From a virus, in the IMG/VR virus record IMGVR_UViG_3300033273_000108, positions 1 to 37,732 of that record: 37,732 nucleotides of DNA. The stretch is one strand, 5' to 3'. Position 1 is the stretch's first letter. Every line of letters begins with the position of its first letter. The position numbers and the translations under genes are program-made. The notes below the pieces were generated by a model. The model saw nothing but the letters and a program-made list of their open reading frames with translations. It was not told where the DNA came from and searched no databases. Shown here in pieces: positions 21,255 through 29,349 of this stretch.

Positions 21255-21668
21255 ATGGCGGACATGCAATCACTGATGGCGATGGTGCAGCGCCTGGAGA
21301 GCCAGGGCGTTGACGTCATGGGTTTGTTGCAGGGTGCGGCCATGGGTGGCGCGGGTTCTATGGGATCCGGTGCAACCACGGCTGGCGAAGAATTTAGGGG
21401 TCGTTTTGGTCCGCGCAGCGACGTTGAGGATGATATGTTCATGGGTCGCCGCATGCGGCCGATGGAACCCTTCACGGGACCAGGCCCGGGCGCCGTGGTA
21501 ACCGAGCAAGAGATAGCCGCTCGTTTGGCTGCGCGTGACCGCGGCAAGATGCCGTCGTACATGCAAAGCACGCTGGACCGCCTGATGCGCGAAAGCGGCA
21601 ACGTGACTGGCACCCGCCCCGTGCGGCCGATGCCGCCAGGAATTCTTAAATTGTTAGGAGGAATGTAA
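21255..21668 (+). CDS. Small Gly/Met-rich protein after the late promoter
   Basis: A 137-aa protein with GGAGG upstream of ATG 21255. Its composition is unusual: Met/Gly/Ala-rich (MQSLMAMVQRLESQGVDVMG, LLQGAAMGGAGSMGSG), then Arg/Pro-rich (MGRRMRPMEPFTGPGPGA) and a helical end (MQSTLDRLMRES). It looks flexible and could be a virion or scaffold-like component. Start codon clear from the ribosome site and promoter; function unknown. The stop overlaps the next start (TAATG). Confidence 0.7.
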   Translation: MADMQSLMAMVQRLESQGVDVMGLLQGAAMGGAGSMGSGATTAGEEFRGRFGPRSDVEDDMFMGRRMRPMEPFTGPGPGAVVTEQEIAARLAARDRGKMPSYMQSTLDRLMRESGNVTGTRPVRPMPPGILKLLGGM

Positions 21669-21754
21669 TGGCGATGAAACCTTGCAAGGGTTGCCCCACC
21701 CCCGCGGCTTGTAAGCGTGCCGGGCAGTGTCTCGGTAAGAAGTATGGCAAGTAA
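21668..21754 (+). CDS. 28-aa four-cysteine basic peptide
   Basis: Frame MAMKPCKGCPTPAACKRAGQ followed by CLGKKYGK. Cysteines at residues 6, 9, 15 and 21 with many Lys/Arg residues resemble a minimal zinc knuckle. It has GGAGG before it and overlaps the neighbours at both ends. A nucleic-acid-binding role is plausible from charge alone. Confidence 0.6.
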   Translation: MAMKPCKGCPTPAACKRAGQCLGKKYGK

Positions 21755-21926
21755 ACCTAAAAAGGGCTTGTGGGACAACATTCACGCCAAACGCAAGCGC
21801 ATCAAGGCCGGATCCGGCGAACGCATGCGCAAGCCCGGCGAAAAGGGTGCCCCCACGGCAAAGGCGTTACGCGAGAGCGCAAAACCAAAAGCGAAGCCAA
21901 AGTCGAAGAGTAAGAGGAAAAAGTGA
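21744..21926 (+). CDS. 60-aa Lys/Arg-rich protein
   Basis: From ATG 21744: MASKPKKGLWDNIHAKRKRI and onward to a tail of KPKAKPKSKSKRKK. About 40% of residues are basic, with a short WDNIHAKRKR start seen in other small marine phage proteins. It overlaps the preceding gene by 11 bp. The strong positive charge suggests packaging with DNA, binding RNA or attaching to the head. Function unknown. Confidence 0.6.
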   Translation: MASKPKKGLWDNIHAKRKRIKAGSGERMRKPGEKGAPTAKALRESAKPKAKPKSKSKRKK

Positions 21927-21976
21927 TGCCAGGATACCACAAGGGCAAGAAAAAAGGCGGCGGCAAGAAAAAGTAA
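21926..21976 (+). CDS. 16-aa basic micro-gene
   Basis: MPGYHKGKKKGGGKKK between stop-start overlaps TGATG (21924) and TAATG (21974). It is too small for any gene finder, but it exactly bridges two overlapping genes and its sequence follows the basic style of the neighbours. AGAGGAAAAA lies upstream. Translation is inferred, not shown. Confidence 0.45.
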   Translation: MPGYHKGKKKGGGKKK

Positions 21977-22194
21977 TGCCAACCAAACGCAAAAAGGTGC
22001 CCGCGTCCAAAAAGTACGCCGACGGCACCACCTACAAGGACAGCGACGGGAAAACGCACAAGCGGATCTCCCGGCCTGGCACAAAGCGTGGCGACGCGTA
22101 TTGCGCGCGCACAGTAAGTCAAAAGCGTACCCCAAAGGTACGGGTCCGGCGCAAGGCGTGGGGCTGTAGCGGTAAGAAGAGCGTGAAGAGATAA
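21976..22194 (+). CDS. 72-aa basic protein
   Basis: MPTKRKKVPASKKYADGTTY and onward. It is Lys/Arg-rich with two cysteines (AYCARTVS, AWGCSGKK). The middle TYKDSDGKTHKRISRPGTKRGDAYC is more structured than the rest. The frame is open further upstream, but ATG 21976 is in the stop-start chain. It ends one base before the next ATG. Function unknown; similar in type to the two genes before it. Confidence 0.65.
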   Translation: MPTKRKKVPASKKYADGTTYKDSDGKTHKRISRPGTKRGDAYCARTVSQKRTPKVRVRRKAWGCSGKKSVKR

Positions 22195-22195
22195 C

Positions 22196-23461
22196 ATGGG
22201 TAAAATTGATTTAGGCGTCGACACGTTATTGGGCATGGTGGGCAAGGCTCCCGGCAGCGATCCTCGTTATCGCGGCGTCGCGCCTAATCGCTCGGATTTT
22301 ACGTTCATGCGCTACAAGCCAGGCAAGCTGCCGCCGCGCCTAGAGAAATCGTTGACTGCGTTGCGGGATCCAAACAACCCAATGCGCCAGGACATGCTGA
22401 GCAGCATCGAAGCTGGCCTGGAGGTCGGCGAGGATTGGTATAACACCGAGGAACTGCGTGACTGGTTCATTGCCGGGTACGGCGAGGAAGAGGGCCACCG
22501 TCAGTGGGCTGAGTTTCTTGACCTGGTTGGCGCGACGTCTCCCGGATCCAAGGTTCCGCCCAACATCGGCAACGCGTCCGCGGTGCGAAATCGCATGTAC
22601 ACCGACCCGGAGTACATGGAGGAGCTGCAAAACCTAGAAACACTCGCGGACGGCCGCGCGTTGGCCAAGGGTCGCGAGAAAGGCTACGGCCACAAGACTG
22701 CGGGCTTGCAGGAAATGATTGCTGGGCGCCAAGTGCAGGGCCAGTGGGACGCAAGCGCCGAGCCTGGGGTGTCTGGCACGAAATCGTCCATGGTCGACAA
22801 CCCCAAGCCAAAGGGTTTCACGCAATCACTGAAGGGTTCCGAGAAAAACATTGCCGCGGATTTGCACTTCACGCGTTATTTTGGCATGGCCTCGATGGAT
22901 CCTGACTGGTTAGCGGTCGCGGGCACTGAGGTTGGCCAGGATTTTGCTGACGAAATTTTGAGTAAATACCCGGCAGCTAAAAAATACTTTTCGACGAACA
23001 AAATGGGCAAGCCCGCGTTTAACCCTAAAGCGGCGGTCAAGGATGGCGTCGTGCCAATCGAGGAAATCGCGGATAACCCGGTTGTCTGGTCGCAAAAGCC
23101 AAACGACAACGAATACGGCGCCATGGAAGACTTTATGTTTGAGCTGGGCCAGGAGCTTGGTTTGACGGGTCCACAGGTCCAGGCGGCGCTCTGGATGGGC
23201 GCGGCACGCAAGACTGGCGTCGACCCCACCAGCCAAACCACGTTCATGGGTGCCATTCGTGATCGCGCGGATATCCAGGCGAAAAAGCGCGGCACGACAC
23301 GCGAACAGGTGCTGTACGATTTCATCATGAATAAGGGTTTGCTGGCGGTCCCAGCCGCGGCTCCGTTGGGCGTGCTTGGCATGGCGGGCAGCGGAGGTCA
23401 GGCGCAGGCGTCTACACCCAGCGAAATGGAAATCATGAGATACCTGGAGAGCGTGCGATGA
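22196..23461 (+). CDS. Putative virion protein, DUF7178-like region
   Basis: A 421-aa protein. The N-terminus is small and mobile (MGKIDLGVDTLLGMVGKAPGS). The middle contains a W-rich helical domain (EELRDWFIAGYGEEEGHRQWAEFL). The C-terminal third has ELGLTGPQVQAALWMGAARKTG, a phrase seen in phage polyvalent/DUF7178 proteins. The tail is AAAPLGVLGMAGSGG and a final EIMRYLESVR. It follows terminase and precedes the adaptor, so it is probably packaged or a head-vertex protein. ATGA overlap with the next gene. Family match is tentative. Confidence 0.6.
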   Translation: MGKIDLGVDTLLGMVGKAPGSDPRYRGVAPNRSDFTFMRYKPGKLPPRLEKSLTALRDPNNPMRQDMLSSIEAGLEVGEDWYNTEELRDWFIAGYGEEEGHRQWAEFLDLVGATSPGSKVPPNIGNASAVRNRMYTDPEYMEELQNLETLADGRALAKGREKGYGHKTAGLQEMIAGRQVQGQWDASAEPGVSGTKSSMVDNPKPKGFTQSLKGSEKNIAADLHFTRYFGMASMDPDWLAVAGTEVGQDFADEILSKYPAAKKYFSTNKMGKPAFNPKAAVKDGVVPIEEIADNPVVWSQKPNDNEYGAMEDFMFELGQELGLTGPQVQAALWMGAARKTGVDPTSQTTFMGAIRDRADIQAKKRGTTREQVLYDFIMNKGLLAVPAAAPLGVLGMAGSGGQAQASTPSEMEIMRYLESVR

Positions 23462-24132
23462 CACCAGAAGAGCGGATCCGTGCGAAGGTCGCCGGGCTAA
23501 AGCAAAACCAAACGCAACGCCAAAGCGAAAAGCTGCGCAACGATTACTCGAACGCCGTCGGCGTGGGCAACGAGGCGTATGAGATGAACACGCCGCGCAC
23601 CCCTGCCCCCAACGCCCGTGGTCGCAATCGTGGCCGCACCGTTGAGCCTGGCTACAAATACAGCGACGAGGTTTTGCAGGCCGCGATGGACCAGGCAAAC
23701 ACCGACAACGCGATCATGAACGAAATTTTCTATAAAACCTTGCGGCAGACGGGCAACCCCGACCTGGCGACCGCTGCGGCAAACGCGGCGAGCTTTACGC
23801 CTGGCGTGGGCACCATGATCGGTTTTGAGGACGCCTACCGCGCAGCCGCCGATATACCTGACGCGTACCGTGAGGGTGATTACATGGGCATGGCTAAGAA
23901 TGCTGGCATGGCGGCGATGGGCGTGGCGGATGCCGCCCTCACGTTGGCACCGTTTGCCAAGCAGGCGGTTCGAGGTGCGCGCGCGTTACCGAGTGCAATG
24001 CGCACGGCGGGCGACGCCGCATCCCGCGCCACGTTTGCCATAGATGATTTTATGGCCCCTCGTCCGCCAAAACAAAACCAATCAGCTCTATTCAATGAGG
24101 TGGCGCGCTACCTCGAAAGCCGAGGTAACTAA
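23458..24132 (+). CDS. Hypothetical structural protein, 224 aa
   Basis: Basic, Gln/Asn-rich N-terminus (MTPEERIRAKVAGLKQNQTQ), a helical centre (DNAIMNEIFYKTLRQTG), a Gly/Ala-rich amphipathic stretch (MGMAKNAGMAAMGVADAALTLAPFAKQA) and a C-terminal FNEVARYLESRGN. The ending resembles the end of the preceding protein. The Gly/Ala-rich helix could insert into membrane, as in ejection proteins. No domain recognized. It overlaps both neighbours. Confidence 0.6.
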   Translation: MTPEERIRAKVAGLKQNQTQRQSEKLRNDYSNAVGVGNEAYEMNTPRTPAPNARGRNRGRTVEPGYKYSDEVLQAAMDQANTDNAIMNEIFYKTLRQTGNPDLATAAANAASFTPGVGTMIGFEDAYRAAADIPDAYREGDYMGMAKNAGMAAMGVADAALTLAPFAKQAVRGARALPSAMRTAGDAASRATFAIDDFMAPRPPKQNQSALFNEVARYLESRGN

Positions 24133-24752
24133 TGGCGATAACGACATACGCTGAGCTGCAAAGCTCGATCACCGACTTTCTCAACCGCGACGACCTCGAC
24201 ACCGTTGCGCCTGATTTCATCACGCTTGCCGAGGCTGACCTGTCACGCAAAATCCGGCATTGGCGCATGGAGGGCCGCGCGACGGCTCAGATCGACACGC
24301 AATACAGCGCGATCCCGGCCGATTTTTTGGAGGTCATCACGTTCCACATTACGTCGGGCAACTTGCGTCCGCTTGAGCTGATCAGCCAGGCCGAGATGTT
24401 GCAGCGTCGGTACGAAAATTTGGACACCTCTGGGCGTCCGGCGTACTACGCGATCACCGCGGGCGAAATCGAGGTTTACCCGTCGCCTGATGGGACGTAT
24501 GAAACCGAGCTTTACTACTACAAGCGCATCGACGCGCTGAGCGACAGCAACACGTCAAATTGGTTGCTACAGTATTTCCCGGACGCCTACCTTTACGGCG
24601 CCCTGGTCCACTCTGCCCCCTACCTCAAGGATGACGCGCGTATCCAGGTTTGGGCATCTCTTTACGCGCAAGCAATCGCCTCCATTAATGGTGAAAGCGA
24701 GGCATCTAAGTTTGGCGGTTCCGGCCGTCGCATGAAAATAAGGGCGTACTGA
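24132..24752 (+). CDS. Head-tail adaptor, SU10 type
   Basis: A 206-aa protein starting TTYAELQSSITDFLNRDDLD, the pattern of the SU10-type adaptor family that attaches to the portal ring. It continues with FITLAEADLSRKIRHWRME, IPADFLEVITFHI, and the LYYYKRIDALSDSN and YLYGALVHSAPYLKDDARIQVWASLYAQAI helices. It forms the dodecameric collar that joins the tail nozzle to the head. The ATG overlaps the previous stop (TAATG). Consistent with the SU10-type capsid protein. Confidence 0.85.
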   Translation: MAITTYAELQSSITDFLNRDDLDTVAPDFITLAEADLSRKIRHWRMEGRATAQIDTQYSAIPADFLEVITFHITSGNLRPLELISQAEMLQRRYENLDTSGRPAYYAITAGEIEVYPSPDGTYETELYYYKRIDALSDSNTSNWLLQYFPDAYLYGALVHSAPYLKDDARIQVWASLYAQAIASINGESEASKFGGSGRRMKIRAY

Positions 24753-24753
24753 C

Positions 24754-25140
24754 ATGAGCTTTTCAAATACATTCGAGACACACGTTCTCAACTACGTTTT
24801 CACATCAACATCCGTTACCCGGCCGACAGCCTGGTATTTGGCGTTGTTTACATCAAACCCAGCGGAAGACGCGAGTGGCACTGAGGTCAGCACCTCCGGC
24901 ACTGCATACGCGCGTCAATCGGCGACGTTTACGGTTTCCGGCAACACGGCGTCCAACAGCGCGGCGATTGAATTCCCGACAGCGACGGCGTCGTTTGGCA
25001 CCGTTTCACACGTCGGCGTGTTTGACGCGTCAACTGGCGGCAACCTGATTGCCTACTCGGCGTTGGACACCAGTAAGGCTATAAGCACGGGCGACGTGTT
25101 CCGCGTGCCATCCGGTGACCTAGATATCACGCTAGACTAA
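24754..25140 (+). CDS. Virion protein of the Gp80/tail-fibre-domain type
   Basis: A 128-aa, beta-rich protein. TFETHVLNYVFTSTSVTRP, TAWYLALFTSNPAEDASGTE and AYARQSATFTV are the recognizable pieces of the small phage structural domain (Gp80-like). The C-terminal half is a repetitive beta sandwich. It would sit at the tail or on fibres. Its stop overlaps the next start (TAATG). Confidence 0.75.
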   Translation: MSFSNTFETHVLNYVFTSTSVTRPTAWYLALFTSNPAEDASGTEVSTSGTAYARQSATFTVSGNTASNSAAIEFPTATASFGTVSHVGVFDASTGGNLIAYSALDTSKAISTGDVFRVPSGDLDITLD

Positions 25141-25925
25141 TGACTGTTTACCGCTCCGCATACGGCGACGCGCTCTACGGCCAGAATACCTTTGGTTTGT
25201 CTGGCTCAACGGTTGACGCAACGGCGACGGCATCCATTGCCGCCAGCTCAACTGCGTCGGCCCAGCGCGTCAAAGATGGAGCGGGGACGTCCACCCCGGC
25301 GCTGGCTGGATCCGCGGCTGCGGCACGCACGCGAAACGTATCCACGACCAGCTCACCCGCCCTTTCCGGGTCAGCAAGCGGCAACCTCGTTTTGCTGGGT
25401 TCGGCCACGGCGTCGGTCAGCTCATCGGCGAGCGTCGCATCCACGGACATTCTGATCGACGGATCCGCAACGATTTCGCTGCAAAACGTCGTCGTTTCAA
25501 TTGCGGAGGAGTATACCGCGGCGGATGGGTATCGCCCAGGCTACGGGCAGCGGACCTACGGCACGCAAATTTACGGACGCAACGACAGCGTCGAGGCTGG
25601 CACGGCGACCATTGCGGCTGCGTTGTCTGTCACGACGGCTTACGAGCGTAAGCGCGATGCGTCGGCAACGATTTCCGCGACGGCATCGGGCACGGCGTCT
25701 GGCGTATTTACGGTGGTTGGCGCGGCGACCATTTCCGCGTCACTGTCTTTGACTGGCAGTTTCCAGAGGGTCCGCCTGGCGTCGTCAACGTCAACGATTG
25801 CGCTGTCAATTGCGGCGAGCGGTATTGAGAAATGGGAACCAGTCGACGCGGTCACCGACACCTGGACACCAGTCGCCGCGACGTCGGAAACCTGGACCTC
25901 GGTTACCTGGTCACGCGCCGCATAG
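25140..25925 (+). CDS. Ala/Ser/Thr-repeat virion protein
   Basis: A 261-aa low-complexity protein. It opens with SAYGDALYGQNTFGLSG and repeats the theme near the middle (GYGQRTYGTQIYG). Between and after these are about 30-residue imperfect repeats rich in Ala, Ser and Thr (ATASIAASSTASAQRVKDGA, SATASVSSSASVAS). The end carries three W-T-x-V phrases (EKWEPVDAVTDTWTPVAATS). It is probably a beta-repeat fibre or tail spike support protein. Host binding is inferred from position next to the fibre genes. Confidence 0.7.
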   Translation: MTVYRSAYGDALYGQNTFGLSGSTVDATATASIAASSTASAQRVKDGAGTSTPALAGSAAAARTRNVSTTSSPALSGSASGNLVLLGSATASVSSSASVASTDILIDGSATISLQNVVVSIAEEYTAADGYRPGYGQRTYGTQIYGRNDSVEAGTATIAAALSVTTAYERKRDASATISATASGTASGVFTVVGAATISASLSLTGSFQRVRLASSTSTIALSIAASGIEKWEPVDAVTDTWTPVAATSETWTSVTWSRAA

Positions 25926-25927
25926 AA

Positions 25928-25957
25928 TTTTGGCCGTGCGCGGCACTTGTGCAATAC
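25928..25957 (+). promoter_or_regulatory. Putative late promoter before the fibre gene
   Basis: TTTTGG (25928-25933, -35 TTGGCC), 16-bp spacer, CAATAC (25952-25957) within TTGTGCAATACTGG, a weaker version of the shared TGTGGTAATATT core. The gene start is 80 bp further, leaving a leader of about 70 bases. Confidence 0.55.
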
Positions 25958-26036
25958 TGGCGTTAACGAGCCAGGTCGCTTGTTCTCCCCCACATTTTGG
26001 AAGACGTGCGCCCGGCAGTAAAAGCAGGAGATTAGC

Positions 26037-26771
26037 ATGCCCACAACGACAACCAACTACAGTTTCAATAAGCCAACCGTCGGCGGTGACGAAGACGCAT
26101 GGGGTGGCTACCTAAACGGCAACTGGGACACGCTCGATGCGCTTTTGGGTGGGGTCACAAACGCCGAGCTGTCAATCCTCGATGGCGCGACTATCACGAC
26201 GGCCGAGCTGAATATTCTGGATGGCGTCACGGCGACAGCGACGGAGTTGAATACGTTGGACGGCATCACCGCGACTGTGAGTGAGTTAAATACGTTGGAC
26301 GGCATTACTGCGACCGTGACTGAACTGAACTACACCGACGGAGTTACGTCTAACATCCAAACGCAATTGGATGCGAAGGTAGGTTCCAGCTATACGGGCG
26401 ACGTTGATATTACTGGCGAGCTTGTCGTCGATAGCTACAACGAAACTTACGCGGCGGTCACGTCATCCTCCAACGCCACCACGGTGGACTGTGAGGCGGG
26501 TAACGCATTCAGCCACACACTGACAGAGAACACCACGTTCACGTTCTCTAACCCCCCTGCCAGCGGCACTGCGTACAGCTTTAGCATCGAAATTATCCAG
26601 GACAGCTCAGCCTCCGGGTACACGGTCACCTGGCCAACCTCTGTTGACTGGCCGAGCGCGACAGCTCCGACACTGACAGCGACTGCGTCAGCCAAGGATG
26701 TCTTTGTGTTCTACACCCGCGACGGCGGGACAAACTGGTACGGGTTCACCGCGGGTCAGGCATTGGGGTAA
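26037..26771 (+). CDS. Tail fibre protein with LDG repeats
   Basis: A 244-aa protein. The N-terminus (TTTTNYSFNKPTVGGDEDAW) is the usual attachment end of short fibres, followed by GGYLNGNWDTLDALL. Residues 43-107 contain five 13-residue repeats of the form ELNTLDGITATV, typical of trimeric beta fibre shafts. The remainder (FSHTLTENTTFTFSNPPASG and after) is a beta sandwich. It attaches distal receptor-binding domains to the tail. A promoter precedes it; the large AT-rich tail protein follows directly. Confidence 0.85.
   Translation: MPTTTTNYSFNKPTVGGDEDAWGGYLNGNWDTLDALLGGVTNAELSILDGATITTAELNILDGVTATATELNTLDGITATVSELNTLDGITATVTELNYTDGVTSNIQTQLDAKVGSSYTGDVDITGELVVDSYNETYAAVTSSSNATTVDCEAGNAFSHTLTENTTFTFSNPPASGTAYSFSIEIIQDSSASGYTVTWPTSVDWPSATAPTLTATASAKDVFVFYTRDGGTNWYGFTAGQALG
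26163..26357 (+). repeat. Five 39-bp tandem coding repeats
   Basis: Five consecutive 13-codon units of the tail fibre gene, each reading x-E-L-N/S-x-L/T-D-G-x-T-x-x-x. At DNA level the units share GAGTTGAATACGTTGGACGG-type wording, with wobble differences. Not a CRISPR: no spacers, and it is in frame with the fibre. Confidence 0.85.
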
Positions 26772-26774
26772 GTT

Positions 26775-28760
26775 ATGGCGACTAAGAAAAAATTACTGGA
26801 AGCCGCGGCAGGATCCGCTGGCGGTGGTGCTGCCCTGAATATTGAAGATGTGTTCAGCGCTTATTTGTATGAGGGGAATGGCACATCACAAACGATCACG
26901 AACGGAATTGACCTAAGTGGCGAAGGTGGAGCCGTTATCTTCAAGAGTAGAACAACAACAGAAGATTGGCATACATACGACACTCAACGTGGTACTGGCA
27001 AACGTATTGCTTTGAACCAAACAACTGCACAGTATAGTGGTTCAGCCACATATGGCCTTACAGCATTTAACTCTGATGGTTTTTCTGTTGGCACTACTGG
27101 TGCGGTTAATGGCAACGGTATTAATCTAGCCACTTATACATTCCGCAAAGCCCCTAAGTTCTTTGATGTGGTGACATGGACTGGATCGGGAAGCACCCAA
27201 AGTATATCTCACAATCTTGATTCACAGATAGGTTTTATGGCTGTTAAAGCTACATCTTATGCAGACAACTGGTATGCATTCCATAGGCAAATGGCAAATC
27301 CATATTCTTATACTCAACCTTATTTGCGGTTAAATGGTGATTTTAGTGTCGGCAGCTTGGGAGACTTTGGGACTTCTGTTAATCTAAGTAACACTTCTAG
27401 TTTCCAAGTTTCTGGAAATATAAATTTAAATGGCGTTACCTACGTCGCCTACCTATTCGCCCACAACAACGGTGACGGTGAGTTTGGCCCAGATGCAGAC
27501 CAAGATATTATCAAATGTGGGAGTTATGCGGGCAATGGTTCTGCTGATGGAAACTTTGTAGATTTAGGCTTTGAGCCTCAATGGGTGATGGTAAAGAGGG
27601 CAGATGCGGGCGCAGAAAATTGGGCTGTATTTGATAATATGCGTTTTATGGTTGACTCATACGGTACTTCAAACAACGGTAAAATGTTAAAACCAAATAA
27701 TTCTCAAACAGAAGAAGGCGCAGGGTTTGCGGACATTTTGCCAACAGGATTTAAACTTAGTCGCAATGAGGGGGTCACTAACCAAAGCGGCGGCACTTAC
27801 ATCTACATAGCCATACGCCGTGGCCCAATGGCGGTGCCTGAGAGTGCGACTGATGTGTTTGAAGCAAATTCCCCTGCGGGTTCTAGTTCAACTACTTTTA
27901 AAAGCGGCAATACGTCAGGCAGTTTGCTTACAGACTTTGTCATTGGGAAGCCAAGGATAGGCTCGGCAGGGTATGGTTGGCTTTCTTCATCGAGGCTAAA
28001 TCAAAAAATATTGTATCCTCATCTCACCGCTGCGGAAGAAGGAAGTGCATCGCAATTTATAGGTTTTGATACGCAATCTGGTATTAATTGGAATAGTGAC
28101 TGGGTCACAACAAATGACAGTGAATACCTAACGTATCACTGGAAACGTGCACCTTCCTTCTGTGATGTCGTTACTTACACGGGGAACGCAACAGCAGGAC
28201 GTACTGTAAGCCATAACCTTGGTGTTGCGCCTGAGATGATCTGGGTGAAGCAGCGAGATGTGTCTAGGAACTGGACTTGTTATTTTGAGACTTTAGGCAC
28301 TGGTGTAGTTATCAAATTAAATGACACCACCGCTGCTCAAAGTAAAACCCAACGATTTGATACCGCCCCGACAGATAGTGTTTTTTATCTTGGCAATGAC
28401 ACTGATGTAAATAGTTCTGGTGGTGAATACATAGCCTATCTATTCGCCTCACTTGATGGCATATCCAAGGTGGGGAGTTATACTGGGACAGGTTCTAGCA
28501 TAAACATTGACTGTGGATTTAGCAGTGGTGCTAGGTTTGTTTTGATTAAGCGCACTGATAGCGCTGGTGCTTGGTGGGTTGTAGATACTGAAAGGGGTAT
28601 CGTTTCTGGGAATGATCCACTTTTGAGATTGAATACAACTGATGCGGAATATACAGGTTCTGATGTTATTGACCCATATAGTTCTGGATTTACAGTAGTC
28701 ACTTCAAGTGGAGACTTTAACACATCAGGTGGCACCTACATCTTCTACGCAATCGCATAA
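26775..28760 (+). CDS. Large tail/receptor-binding protein (DUF7483-type), AT-rich
   Basis: A 661-aa protein built of about four to five repeats of roughly 90-110 residues. Each has phrases like VVTYTGNATAGRTVSHNLG, MIWVKQRD, LLRLN and SGGTYIYIAIR or AYLFA, as in DUF7483-type tail proteins of marine phages. The C-terminal copy ends YIFYAIA at the stop. From about 26860 the codons are clearly AT-rich, unlike all neighbouring genes, and there is no GGATCC site between 26811 and 29731. This is likely the host-recognition protein and recently acquired. It is the downstream partner of the 26037 fibre. Confidence 0.8.
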   Translation: MATKKKLLEAAAGSAGGGAALNIEDVFSAYLYEGNGTSQTITNGIDLSGEGGAVIFKSRTTTEDWHTYDTQRGTGKRIALNQTTAQYSGSATYGLTAFNSDGFSVGTTGAVNGNGINLATYTFRKAPKFFDVVTWTGSGSTQSISHNLDSQIGFMAVKATSYADNWYAFHRQMANPYSYTQPYLRLNGDFSVGSLGDFGTSVNLSNTSSFQVSGNINLNGVTYVAYLFAHNNGDGEFGPDADQDIIKCGSYAGNGSADGNFVDLGFEPQWVMVKRADAGAENWAVFDNMRFMVDSYGTSNNGKMLKPNNSQTEEGAGFADILPTGFKLSRNEGVTNQSGGTYIYIAIRRGPMAVPESATDVFEANSPAGSSSTTFKSGNTSGSLLTDFVIGKPRIGSAGYGWLSSSRLNQKILYPHLTAAEEGSASQFIGFDTQSGINWNSDWVTTNDSEYLTYHWKRAPSFCDVVTYTGNATAGRTVSHNLGVAPEMIWVKQRDVSRNWTCYFETLGTGVVIKLNDTTAAQSKTQRFDTAPTDSVFYLGNDTDVNSSGGEYIAYLFASLDGISKVGSYTGTGSSINIDCGFSSGARFVLIKRTDSAGAWWVVDTERGIVSGNDPLLRLNTTDAEYTGSDVIDPYSSGFTVVTSSGDFNTSGGTYIFYAIA

Positions 28761-28787
28761 TCAAACTCATATGAAAGGATCAATCTA

Positions 28788-29297
28788 ATGAGTGAATACA
28801 GAAACAGAACAACAGGCGAAGTTAAAACGCAAGGGCAGTGGCGGCAAGAGTTCGCCAACATGTCCTTGCCTCGCGTATGGAAAGCGGCGACCCTCGATGC
28901 ACTAGACCTGGACCCCGTACTACGCAGCCCAGCGGCTACCGTGGGCGACTATCAGGTGTCGGTGCGTGACGGCGTAGTTCAGGACGCAAATGGAAACTGG
29001 GTGGAAAACTACGTTGCCCGTGACATGTTCGCAGACACCACAGAGGATGGCGTTACGACAACCAAGGCGGAACATGAGGCGGCTTATCAGGCAACGCTGG
29101 ATGCGGAAGTTGCTGCGAGCCATCGCATCACACGCAATAAGCTATTGGCTGACAGCGACTGGACGCAAATGAACGACAGCCCACTGTCAAACGAAGACAA
29201 GACGGCCTGGGCGGTTTACAGATCCGAGCTGCGAAATCTGCCGGACGACGCGGCGTGGCCAAATTTATCAGACGAAGACTGGCCAGTTGCGCCTTAA
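28788..29297 (+). CDS. Tail fibre assembly chaperone-like protein
   Basis: A 169-aa protein. Its C-terminal part, RNKLLADSDWTQMNDSPLSN with KTAWAVYRSELRNLPDDAAWP, is the signature of the phage tail assembly chaperone family, encoded next to fibres. The N-terminus is beta-rich (YRNRTTGEVKTQGQWRQEF). It may help fold or trimerize the fibre upstream or be attached to it. It ends just before the terminator at 29326. AAAGGATC lies upstream of ATG 28788. Confidence 0.8.
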   Translation: MSEYRNRTTGEVKTQGQWRQEFANMSLPRVWKAATLDALDLDPVLRSPAATVGDYQVSVRDGVVQDANGNWVENYVARDMFADTTEDGVTTTKAEHEAAYQATLDAEVAASHRITRNKLLADSDWTQMNDSPLSNEDKTAWAVYRSELRNLPDDAAWPNLSDEDWPVAP

Positions 29298-29325
29298 ATG
29301 TACAACCACCAGACACTAAAGCATT

Positions 29326-29349
29326 GGACGGCCGCTGCGCCGTCCTTTT
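29326..29349 (+). terminator. Rho-independent terminator after the fibre block
   Basis: GGACGGC (29326-29332) and GCCGTCC (29339-29345) form a perfect 7-bp stem with loop CGCTGC, followed at once by TTTT (29346-29349). The same four T's start the promoter of the next gene. Confidence 0.85.

Noticed and set aside
26163-26357. Regular repeats considered as a CRISPR or tandem satellite
   Set aside because: They are in-frame 13-residue fibre repeats with wobble variation and no spacers.
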